A DNA stretch of 7,671 nucleotides from assembly GCA_025450255.1 (NCBI GenBank), contig JANWHV010000029.1, forward strand, positions 1 through 7,671. The letters run 5' to 3'. Position 1 is the stretch's first letter; the number at the start of each line of letters is the position of its first letter. The DNA comes from Chloroflexota bacterium (GTDB taxonomy: Bacteria > Chloroflexota > UBA5177 > JANWHV01). Under the pieces are notes generated by a model, which saw only the letters and a list, made by a program, of their open reading frames with translations, was not told the origin of the DNA and made no database searches. Made by a program: the position numbers and the translations under genes. This document shows positions 1-6,900 of this stretch, piece by piece.

Positions 1-288
1 ATCGATATTCTGGAGCAGTTTGGCCTTAACGCGATCGGTCAGGTCGATCTAGAGCAGCGAATACACCGCAATCAGTCGCTCGCTGCCTTGAGCCGCATGT
101 CGTTTACCATCATGCAGACCGTGGTGGGGCGGCTGGAGCGCAGGCGTCACATCGAGCTGGTGTCTGAAATGAACCGCACTATGAAAGCAATCGTGCATAC
201 GCCCGAGCACTTTCACCTTGACGTACGCCGAATCGAGGAATTTGAACGCCCGCCCATGGCCGATGTGCTGCTCGCCCCGGTGGGTTGA
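1..288 (+). CDS. C-terminal fragment of an unidentified protein (5' end outside window)
   Basis: The frame is open from the first base of the window and ends at a TGA at 286-288, giving 95 residues. The gene therefore starts upstream of the window, and the internal ATG at 88 is probably not the real start. The visible part is hydrophilic, with an Arg-rich helical stretch (GRLERRRHIELVSEMNRT) and no signal peptide or membrane segment. It ends in a short hydrophobic tail (MADVLLAPVG). The helical pattern is faintly reminiscent of C-terminal parts of patatin-like phospholipases, but no catalytic motif is in view and I would not assign a function. It converges with the sugar operon on the opposite strand, leaving a 55-bp gap, so it is unlikely to belong to that operon. 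Confidence 0.6.
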   Translation: MDILEQFGLNAIGQVDLEQRIHRNQSLAALSRMSFTIMQTVVGRLERRRHIELVSEMNRTMKAIVHTPEHFHLDVRRIEEFERPPMADVLLAPVG

Positions 289-317
289 GCAGCAAGGGGG
301 CGGCGAGCGGGCGTCCG

Positions 318-340
318 GGGGGCGGCTGCATTCCGCCCCT
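318..340. terminator. GC hairpin between convergent genes, candidate bidirectional terminator
   Basis: A perfect 7-bp inverted repeat, GGGGCGG at 319-325 and CCGCCCC at 333-339, encloses a 7-base loop. A further G-T wobble pair flanks the stem. It lies in the 55-bp gap between two converging stop codons, where a terminator is expected for both transcripts. There is no T-run on either side, so it is not a canonical intrinsic terminator; the call rests on stem strength and position. Confidence 0.4.
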
Positions 341-343
341 GGC

Positions 344-1396
344 CTACATCGTGAGCGTGACCTTATGCAGGCCACGCGGCTGATCCGGGTTCAGGCCCTT
401 GGTGGTACACACGCCGTGGGCGAAAGCCTGCCCCGCGACCGCGTAAATCAACGGGGACACCGCCTCTCCAACCAGCCCCTCGGCTACAGGCGATGGTAGG
501 GCGACGGGAACGGTAGCCCGTTCGAGGATCGCTTGCTCGGACGAAAATATCACCAGATCGGCATTCCGCCCACGGAGATCGTCGGCGACGCGCAGCATAT
601 CAGGATAGGTTGGCCCTGGAGCGGCGAAGAGCAACAACGGGAAATCAGAGCCGACAATGGCAATCGGGCCATGCCTGAAGTCGGCGGTGGAGAAGGGATC
701 CGCGACGACGTAACTGGTTTCCTTGAGCTTTAGCGCGATCTCCAGCGCAGTGCAGTAATTTAGCCCCCGGCCAAGAACGGCGCAAGCCGCCATGTACCGA
801 TAACGTTCCGCCCGGTCCTGCCTCTTATCCAGACCGTCGAGCACCGCGGACATCGCCTCCGGTACTCGCTCCAGGGCGCCGAGCAGCGGCGCGCTATCGG
901 CAAGCAAGCCTGAGAGCAGGCACAAAATGGCAAGCTGCGTGGTATAGGTTTTGGTGGCGGCCACGGATCGCTCAACGCCCGAATGAAGGAGCGCGACTTC
1001 GTCGGACACCTTCGCCAGGCTTGAGTTGCCGTCCACCGTGATACCGACCGTAAACGCTCCCTGCGCATGCGCGCCGCGCACGACCTCCACTATATCGGTC
1101 GACTCACCGGATTGTGAAACCCCGATCACCAGCGCATCTCGCAGCACGGGCTCGGTGTGATACAGAGTCGCGAGCGACGGCGCGGCCAACGTGACTGGAA
1201 GCCGATTGAAGATGCCAAAGAGGTACTTGGCGTACGTCGCGGCGTTGTCGGAGCTGCCGCGTGCCGCGATAACCACCTGTGAGGGATTCCGACGCCGAAT
1301 CTCGGCTGCCACGCGCTCAAGTCGAGGGCGCTCCTCGGCAATGGTGCGCCGCACCACATCCGGCTGTTCACGAATTTCATCGAGCATCAGGGTCAT
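344..1396 (-). CDS. Double-SIS-domain sugar-phosphate deaminase/isomerase (NagB-II / GlmS-isomerase-like)
   Basis: This is a 350-residue protein with two SIS (phospho-sugar-binding) domains, like the isomerase half of GlmS but without the N-terminal glutaminase domain. It is therefore more likely a glucosamine-6-phosphate deaminase (GlcN6P to fructose-6-phosphate plus ammonia, cytoplasmic) than a synthase. SIS domain 1 shows ARGSSDNAA at residues 45-53, SQSGES at 94-99 and VAATKTYTTQL at 145-155. SIS domain 2 shows LGRGLNYCTALEIALKLKE at about 208-226 and RHGP at 241-244; His242 lies where GlmS has its ring-opening His. The tail, GLNPDQPRGLHKVTLT, is typical of this SIS sugar-enzyme group. 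The start at 1396 is preferred because GAAGGA lies 6 nt upstream. An earlier ATG at 1420 overlaps the previous stop as ATGA but has no ribosome site. It is the third and last gene of the operon. Related keto-sugar deaminases (AgaS type) cannot be excluded. Confidence 0.85.
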   Translation of the reverse strand: MTLMLDEIREQPDVVRRTIAEERPRLERVAAEIRRRNPSQVVIAARGSSDNAATYAKYLFGIFNRLPVTLAAPSLATLYHTEPVLRDALVIGVSQSGESTDIVEVVRGAHAQGAFTVGITVDGNSSLAKVSDEVALLHSGVERSVAATKTYTTQLAILCLLSGLLADSAPLLGALERVPEAMSAVLDGLDKRQDRAERYRYMAACAVLGRGLNYCTALEIALKLKETSYVVADPFSTADFRHGPIAIVGSDFPLLLFAAPGPTYPDMLRVADDLRGRNADLVIFSSEQAILERATVPVALPSPVAEGLVGEAVSPLIYAVAGQAFAHGVCTTKGLNPDQPRGLHKVTLTM

Positions 1397-1402
1397 TGCA
1401 GT

Positions 1403-1408
1403 TCCTTC
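1403..1408 (-). promoter_or_regulatory. Ribosome binding site that fixes the SIS gene start
   Basis: GAAGGA on the minus strand sits 6 nt before the ATG at 1396, inside the 20-bp gap after the GH4 stop codon. It favours this ATG over the ATGA-overlap start at 1420. Confidence 0.7.
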
Positions 1409-1416
1409 GCACCGCG

Positions 1417-2670
1417 TCATGCAAACGCAGGCAGGTAATCTTTGTGTGCGTCGAGGAGACGTTCGACCAGTGAAACCGCGGCCGTGTAGGAGCCCACGAT
1501 TGGATTGTTTGCCAGAGCCCAAACCGCGGTGTTCCGGTCACCGGTTATCGCCGCTTCCACGGTCAATTGTTCGTATGCCTTGACGTGCTGAACAAGTCCG
1601 CGCACCTGAGGCGGCAAATGGCCCTGGACCACGGATGATGCGCCCCGTCCATCGACCACTGCCGGTACCTCCACGGCGCATTCGTAGGGAAGGTCCGCGA
1701 TAGCGCCTCGATTACGCGTATTGACGATATGTACATCGCCGGCATTGGCGACGATGGAGGCGATGAGCGCCGTCGCCACGGTGCTGTACCAGGCGCCGCC
1801 GCGCTGTTCGAGTATTTTCGGCTTTTCGGCCAGATTCGGATCCTGGTAGAGCTTCAGCAACTCGGCCTCAATCGCCATGACCTGTTGCGCGCGGCTCTGT
1901 TTCTCGGCTCGTTGCTCGGCGACCTTTTCCGGCGTCTTGAAGAAGTACTGCAGATAGGACGACGGCACTACCTGTAACGTGCGCAAAATCGCCGCGTCGG
2001 TGGAACTTGACCCCTTCGCCAGTGTTTCGACCACGCGTGCGGTCACATCCTGGCCGCGAAGGTACACCGGACCCGCGAAACTCAGATGGTTCAGACCAAG
2101 AAACCTCACGCTGACGTCTGCTTCAGTGGCGTCAAGCGCCCGCGCGATCGACTTTACGGTTCCGATCGGGCCGTTACACAATCCGATCACGTTCACGCTG
2201 GAATGGGTCAACACGGCTTCGGTTATGATACCGGCTGGATTGCTGAAGTTGAGCATGATCGCGCCCGGCGCGTACTGCTCCATTTCCCGTGCTATCTCAA
2301 CGATCACGGGCACGGTTCGTAGCGCCTTGGCGAAACCGCCCGCGCCGGTCGTTTCCTGGCCGATGTAACCGAGTTCCCGCGGGATTAGCTCGTCTTTTTC
2401 GCGCGCCGTCAGGCGGCCAACACGAATTTGGGTCAGCACAAACGCGGCAGCCTTGATTGCGTCACGTCTATTGGTGGTGAGCGATACCGTGAACGGCGAG
2501 CCTTCACGCTCGACCATGCGCTTGGCGAGTGCGCCGACAATAGCAAGCTTAGACTCGTCAATGTCCATAAGCACAAGATCGGTCAAGGGGATGCGGGCAT
2601 GCCGCAGCAGCAATCCCTCGACAAGCTCGGGCGTATATGTGCTGCCGGCGCCAATAACGCCTATCTTCAC
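1417..2670 (-). CDS. Glycoside hydrolase family 4 (6-phospho-beta-glycosidase type)
   Basis: This 417-residue cytoplasmic GH4 enzyme belongs to a family that cleaves glycosides by an NAD+- and divalent-metal-dependent redox/elimination mechanism, most members acting on 6-phosphorylated disaccharides. An N-terminal Rossmann fold with GAGSTYTPEL (residues 7-16) binds NAD. Family signatures follow in order: QIRVG at 81-85, GQETTGAGGF at 104-113, NFSNPAG at 141-147, GLCNGPIG at 163-170 and GLNHLSF at 192-198. Cys165 and His195 match the metal ligands, and Asn144 lies in the substrate region. The SSYLQYFF segment (237-244) carries the candidate catalytic-base Tyr, with Tyr242 the best fit. It starts at a GTG with GGAG 8 nt upstream; a second GTG 9 nt earlier lies too close to that site. 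Length fits the family. It sits between the kinase (19-bp gap) and the SIS deaminase (20-bp gap). Cellobiose-, diacetylchitobiose- or another disaccharide-6-phosphate are all possible substrates. Confidence 0.92.
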   Translation of the reverse strand: MKIGVIGAGSTYTPELVEGLLLRHARIPLTDLVLMDIDESKLAIVGALAKRMVEREGSPFTVSLTTNRRDAIKAAAFVLTQIRVGRLTAREKDELIPRELGYIGQETTGAGGFAKALRTVPVIVEIAREMEQYAPGAIMLNFSNPAGIITEAVLTHSSVNVIGLCNGPIGTVKSIARALDATEADVSVRFLGLNHLSFAGPVYLRGQDVTARVVETLAKGSSSTDAAILRTLQVVPSSYLQYFFKTPEKVAEQRAEKQSRAQQVMAIEAELLKLYQDPNLAEKPKILEQRGGAWYSTVATALIASIVANAGDVHIVNTRNRGAIADLPYECAVEVPAVVDGRGASSVVQGHLPPQVRGLVQHVKAYEQLTVEAAITGDRNTAVWALANNPIVGSYTAAVSLVERLLDAHKDYLPAFA

Positions 2671-2678
2671 CGAGAACA

Positions 2679-2682
2679 CTCC
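2679..2682 (-). promoter_or_regulatory. Ribosome binding site for the GH4 gene
   Basis: GGAG on the minus strand lies 8 nt before the GTG start at 2670, between the kinase stop and the GH4 start. It supports the second of two closely spaced in-frame GTG codons. Confidence 0.6.
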
Positions 2683-2689
2683 AATCCGG

Positions 2690-3748
2690 TTAGTTGAATA
2701 GCTCTTCTGGATGCCATGCCTGGCCCTGTTCCTGAAGGTGCGAAAAATGTTCTTCCGAGACAGGCTCCTCACCCGCGTCCATGGCAAGCAGGGCGGCCCC
2801 GGCAACCGGCATCAGACGAGGCAGGCCCGGGACGCAGTGAGGACAATCCTGGCGCAGCCGGGCTATCGCTGCCTCGACCAACGGACTTTCCATGGTCCGA
2901 ATCGCTCCACCAGTCAACACGAACGGAAATTCTTGACTGCCAAAATTGAGTCTGTGCGCGATTGCGGCCGCTGAAACGCCGAACTCGTCTCCGATGCGTG
3001 TCAATATCTGGATCGCTACCTCGTCACGTCGGGCGGCGGCCTGAAATACCAGCTTTGTACACTTGCGAAACGTCTTGTCCGGCAATTGGTCGCGATAGAG
3101 CGCGAGGTATAGGGCATCCGTGCTTGGCAGCCCAACCAACCCCAGCACCATGCTCGTCAGCGCGGTCGGCTTGCCGCGCCCGTCCCAGGCACGGACGACC
3201 GCGCGAACCGCATCCACGCCAATCTGCACGCCGCCGCCCGAATCGCCATAAACGTAGCCGAGATCGGGGATAATCGCGGTGTCTCCCTCGGCAGTCCGGC
3301 CCACGGCGCCCGCCCCGCTGCCGCAATTAATGGCGACACCGGCGCCGGCAATCGAACCCGCGCGCAGGCCCGCCCAGACGTCGTTCGTCAGATGGTACGG
3401 CAGAATGGGATATCTGCTCGTCAGCAGCCTACCAAGGCACAAATGATCGTCCTCGACGTCGTGGCCGGCCAGGGCGAAGTGCGCAGCGCCGATCCGGTCG
3501 GCCGGAATCCGCGCCTGGATACACGCCTCGTCCACCGCGTGCGCCACGTTTGACACAGCGCTCTCGAAACCCTGGCCGGAGTGATTGGCGTTTCCGCCTT
3601 GCCCGAGCCCAAGTATCGTACCGATGTGGTCGATCAGTATGGCGCGCGTGCCAGAGGAACCGCCATCGACGCCGAGAAATACGCGGAATGCTGAATGGCG
3701 CAGCCTCGTTCTCCATTTGTAAAATGCCAGTGTGGGCCGGACGAGCAA
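2690..3748 (-). CDS. BadF/BadG-family sugar kinase (N-acetylglucosamine/glucosamine kinase-like), start uncertain
   Basis: This ASKHA-fold kinase of the BadF/BadG/BcrA/BcrD ATPase family is probably an ATP-dependent GlcNAc or glucosamine kinase. With the 352-residue form, phosphate-1 is LGVDGGSSGTRA (25-36), a GGNANH loop is at 51-56, phosphate-2 is NCGSGAGAVG (141-150), GDSGGGVQIG is at 168-177 and the adenosine motif LTGGAI is at 278-283. The usual GDEG is GDSG here, so Ser170 replaces an acidic residue often seen in the family. The first residues of the fold are at about 22. The TTG at 3748 is the only conventional in-frame start but has no ribosome site. A CTG at 3703 has a well-placed GGAG, and an ATG at 3716 is out of frame (see the repeat at 3686-3697). 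It is the first gene of the operon, ending 19 bp before the GH4 start. Function is well supported at family level; the exact sugar is inferred from its neighbours. Confidence 0.85.
   Translation of the reverse strand: MLVRPTLAFYKWRTRLRHSAFRVFLGVDGGSSGTRAILIDHIGTILGLGQGGNANHSGQGFESAVSNVAHAVDEACIQARIPADRIGAAHFALAGHDVEDDHLCLGRLLTSRYPILPYHLTNDVWAGLRAGSIAGAGVAINCGSGAGAVGRTAEGDTAIIPDLGYVYGDSGGGVQIGVDAVRAVVRAWDGRGKPTALTSMVLGLVGLPSTDALYLALYRDQLPDKTFRKCTKLVFQAAARRDEVAIQILTRIGDEFGVSAAAIAHRLNFGSQEFPFVLTGGAIRTMESPLVEAAIARLRQDCPHCVPGLPRLMPVAGAALLAMDAGEEPVSEEHFSHLQEQGQAWHPEELFN
3686..3697. repeat. 7-bp tandem duplication remnant at the 5' end of the kinase gene
   Basis: On the minus strand this reads CATTCAGCATTC, that is CATTC twice with a 7-bp period. 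It lies between an ATG at 3716 and the conserved nucleotide-binding loop of the kinase. Removing one 7-bp unit would place that ATG in frame and give an N-terminus reading MENEAAPFRVFLGVDGG. This suggests, but does not prove, slippage within the gene's start region. Confidence 0.4.
3711..3714 (-). promoter_or_regulatory. Possible ribosome binding site for a CTG start of the kinase
   Basis: GGAG on the minus strand lies 7 nt before an in-frame CTG at 3703-3701. That start would give a 337-residue kinase beginning MRHSAFRVFLGVDGG. Neither the TTG at 3748 nor the out-of-frame ATG at 3716 has a comparable site. CTG initiation is rare, so this remains an alternative. Confidence 0.3.
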
Positions 3749-3798
3749 CGCCCAACCACGATCGTCCAGGGCGGCGCAATGGCTCGCGGGCCGCGCAC

Positions 3799-3804
3799 TG
3801 TATA
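3799..3804 (-). promoter_or_regulatory. Weak candidate -10 element for the sugar operon
   Basis: TATACA on the minus strand lies in the AT-richer part of the divergent region, about 50-95 bp upstream of the possible kinase starts. No good -35 hexamer stands at the usual distance; the nearest is TTCGAT. An ATCG-N5-CGAT inverted repeat at 3822-3834 overlaps the expected -35 zone and could be a regulator site. Support is positional only. Confidence 0.2.
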
Positions 3805-3885
3805 CTTTCCAACTTCAGTCTATCGAAAACCGATCATATGCCCATCATGCTTTTGCTCTTCCCGACTCTCCTGAGCGTCGTCGGC

Positions 3886-3917
3886 TCTTGTGCAATGGTA
3901 TTGAAGGTCTTGTGTAA
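3886..3917 (+). repeat. 22-bp-spaced direct repeat TCTTGTGyAA, SARP/OmpR-style candidate operator
   Basis: TCTTGTGCAA at 3886-3895 recurs as TCTTGTGTAA at 3908-3917, 9 of 10 bases alike, with start-to-start spacing of exactly 22 bp. SARP regulators with an OmpR-type winged helix are known to bind heptamer direct repeats spaced by 11 or 22 bp, and the adjacent gene encodes such a domain. A half-spaced third copy at 3897 is not evident. The distance to the candidate -10 is longer than in classic SARP promoters. Confidence 0.35.
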
Positions 3918-3940
3918 CGTGACTCACGTATTGGTATGCT
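3910..3940 (+). promoter_or_regulatory. Candidate promoter of the STAND regulator
   Basis: TTGTGT (3910-3915) could act as -35 and TATGCT (3935-3940), preceded by TG in TGGTATGCT, as an extended -10. The spacer of 19 bp is longer than ideal. If it is used, transcription would start near 3947, after the ATG at 3936. That argues for translation from the ATG at 3990. Confidence 0.3.
3917..3929. promoter_or_regulatory. Perfect 13-bp palindrome, candidate operator
   Basis: ACGTGA-C-TCACGT is a perfect 6-1-6 inverted repeat in the divergent intergenic region. It lies between the putative -35 (3910-3915) and -10 (3935-3940) of the regulator gene, a typical place for a repressor or autoregulatory site. 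The arms end abruptly, with mismatches at the next pairs on both sides, consistent with a dimeric protein site rather than an RNA hairpin. Confidence 0.4.
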
Positions 3941-3989
3941 ATGTGTACGTGGATTGCCGCTGAGATTTATCGTGCGTGAATCGGTGCCC

Positions 3990-6900
3990 ATGGCTGCTCC
4001 TCCCTCAAATTGCAAGGTCACGTATTCGCGCCAGTTCAGGCGCTGCGGGACGGCGTCTTGCGTTGTATGCGCGCCCGGCAAGGCTGGGCACGGCCCTTAC
4101 TGGTATGCCTATTGGCGGCAGGAGGGCCGTGTGCGCTCATGCTACGTGGGTAAGACAGTGCCCGCGAAGCCTGGGATCCCAGGCGGCCTCGATCTGCCGC
4201 CTCAACTGGCCACGCGGCCAACGCAGGGCAGGCTGACCGTGCGGACGCTTGGAGGATTTGAGGTTCAACGGGACGGCGTGCCGATTGCCCCTCAGTCGTG
4301 GCACCGAAGGAAGCCGGACGCGCTGTTCAAGTCGCTGATCGCCGCGCCAGGGCAACGCGCCCCGCGAGAGGAGATCGTGGAGTGGCTATGGCCTGAGTCA
4401 AATCCCGCCAGCGGGGCGCATAACTTGCGGGCGACCATTCATTTGCTGCGCAAGATACTCGACGCCAAAGGCGCCGCGCCCAGTCATATACGGGTTGAAG
4501 GCGAAGCAGTGTGTCTGTTCCCCTGCCTGGACGGCGAATCCGACCACAATTGGAGTGACGCGACTGCATTTAGCATCGCGGCAGCCAGGGCGCTGTCGAC
4601 GCGTGACATCGATGCCTGCGGACGTGCCCTGGCCATGTACGGCGGTGAATTCTTGCCCGACGACCTCTACGCGGAGTGGGCGTCACGGCGGCGCGAGGAG
4701 CTTCGAGGCGCCTATATCGCCCTCCTGTTACACGCCGCTTCGATTGAGTCAGCCGCGGCACGGCAAAATGAGGCAATGCGCTTCCTGGAACAGGTACTTG
4801 CCATCGATCCTTGTCACGAGGATGCCGCCCAATCGTTGTTGCGCATGCGCGCGGCGGCCGGCCAGTACACCGAAGGGCTTCGCGCATATCGTCACCTTGT
4901 GAAAGCACTGCACGAAAACCTGGAGGTCGAGCCCGCCGAAACGACCCGCGCCCTGTACAGACGGCTCCTTGCCGCGCGACGAACCCCGTCTGCCCTGGAC
5001 CTCGTCACCAACCTGCCGGCGCCGGTAACGGACTTCGTTGGGCGAGCAGCGGAATTGCGCGCGGTGAGCACCCTGATTCAGGGTAGACGCCGGCGATTGA
5101 TTACACTGACGGGCATCGGCGGATGCGGGAAGACTCGACTTGCCATTCAGGTAGCGCATAACCTCGCGAAAAGCTTTGACGGCAGAGTCTGGTTCGTCGA
5201 GCTCGCGGCGGTGAGCGAACCAAGGCTGGTGTTCCAGGCAGTTGGTGAAACATTAGGCGTGCGCGAGGATATGGAGGGCTATGGCGCCGCCGGCGCATCG
5301 CGCCCCCTGCAATCGTTGATCGCCGCCGCGTTACAGGCACGGCCTGCTCTCATAGTTCTGGATAACTGCGAGCATCTAGTCGCGGCGTGCGCTGATCTCA
5401 CCGCGTCACTTGGCCGAACATGTCCGTCGCTGACGATCGTGGCCACCAGTCGCGAGGCGCTCGGCGTGGATGGTGAGACAACCTATCTGGTGGAACCGCT
5501 CCAGTTACCCCTGCAGCGTGATGCCCAGGCACTTGACCGGCTCGGCGCCATCGAATCCGTGAGGTTGTTCGTGGATCGGGCGCGAGCGATCAGGCCCGAT
5601 TTTGCGCTGACTGAGTGGAACGCACAGGAAGTGATCAGCGTGTGCCGGCAATTGGAAGGGATCCCCCTGGCGATTGAACTCGCGGCGGCACGCCTTGCAA
5701 TGCTGTCGACGCGTCAATTAGCGGACCGGCTGGACGATAGATTTACCTTGCTTACCGGTGGAACGCGAAGTAAACTGCCGCGCCATCAAACGCTCGAGGC
5801 GACCATGGACTGGAGCTATGGCCTATTGACCGATGGCGAACAACTCCTATTCAAGAACCTATCGGTCTTCTCCGGCGGCTGGACGCTTGAGGCAGCGGAA
5901 GCAGTATGTGCCACGGATGACTTTGACGGTCGCTCAGTACTTGAACTTCTCACGCAGCTTGTCGTGAAGTCGGTGGTAACGTGCCGGGCCGACAGCAGAT
6001 TGGGCGGTGAAAGGCGATTCGGCATGTTGGAAACCGTGCGACGGTACGCGGCCTCGCGTCTCGACTATCGTGGCAGTCACGACGACGATGCATCAACCAG
6101 TGCGGTGAAAGACCGCCATCTGCAATGGTGCGTCTACTTCGTGGAAGCCGCGGCGGAAGCGCAACTGGGCGCGTCACAGGGCGCGTGGCTTGACCGCCTG
6201 GAACTGGAACATGATAACTGCAGGGCGGCTCTGCGCGACGCATTCCGCGCCGGCGATAGCCGGCCAGGGCAGATCGCGTCCGGACTGAGATTATGCGTGG
6301 CGCTGGGTTGGTTCTGGGAGGCGCGAGGCTATCTTTCCGAGGGCAGGGAGTGGCTTGCCGCCGCAATCGACGCGGCACGACATGCCGAACCAACGATTAT
6401 CGCGCCTTATCTGCTCGACGTCTTGAGCCAGGCCGGAGATCTCGCCGCGAACCAGGGCGATCTCAAAGGCGCCGCCGCGCTTTTCGAACAATGCCTGGAG
6501 CGAGCCCGAGCCGGCACGGATCAACGTGGTGTCGCGCGGGCGCTCGATAGATTGGGCATGATCGCTGGTAATCAGGGTAATTATGCGCGCGCCGCCGTTC
6601 TCTACGAGGAGAGCGTGAAGCTTTGGCGCGACATCGACGACTGGCGCGGCCTGGCGGTGGCGATCGACAACGGTGGCCATATCGCCCATGCCCTGGGTGA
6701 CTACCCGCACGCCAACGAGCGCTTCACGGCGAGCCTTGAGCTGAAAAAGCTGCACAGCGATCGCATCGGTATCGCCGAATCCCTCAACTGGCTTGGCCTC
6801 GTGGGATACGATGAGGGCAACTATGATCGAGCGGTGCGCCTGTTCGAGGAAAGCCTCGACATCGTTAACAGTCTGGGGGATCGCTATGGCACCGCGCACG

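Noticed and set aside
1418..1420. ATG at 1420 overlapping the GH4 stop codon (ATGA) as start of the SIS gene
   Set aside because: Translational coupling is possible, but the ATG at 1396 has a strong GAAGGA site 6 nt upstream and gives the expected N-terminus.
1191..1583. 130-codon plus-strand frame
   Set aside because: It is antisense to the SIS gene and the GH4 C-terminus, both of which show conserved motifs; no domain is seen in this frame.
3429..3812. 127-codon minus-strand frame overlapping the kinase in another frame
   Set aside because: It is a shadow of the kinase gene, which carries the conserved motifs in its own frame. Only the ATG inside it at 3716 is of interest, for the frameshift idea.
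3862..3884. Inverted repeat CCGAC...GTCGG in the intergenic region
   Set aside because: The arms are only 5 bp with a 13-base loop, which is expected by chance in GC-rich DNA.
3550..3963. 137-codon plus-strand frame crossing the divergent intergenic region
   Set aside because: It is antisense to the kinase 5' end and runs through the promoter region. The composition is Arg/Ser-rich and unlike a protein, and there is no ribosome site.
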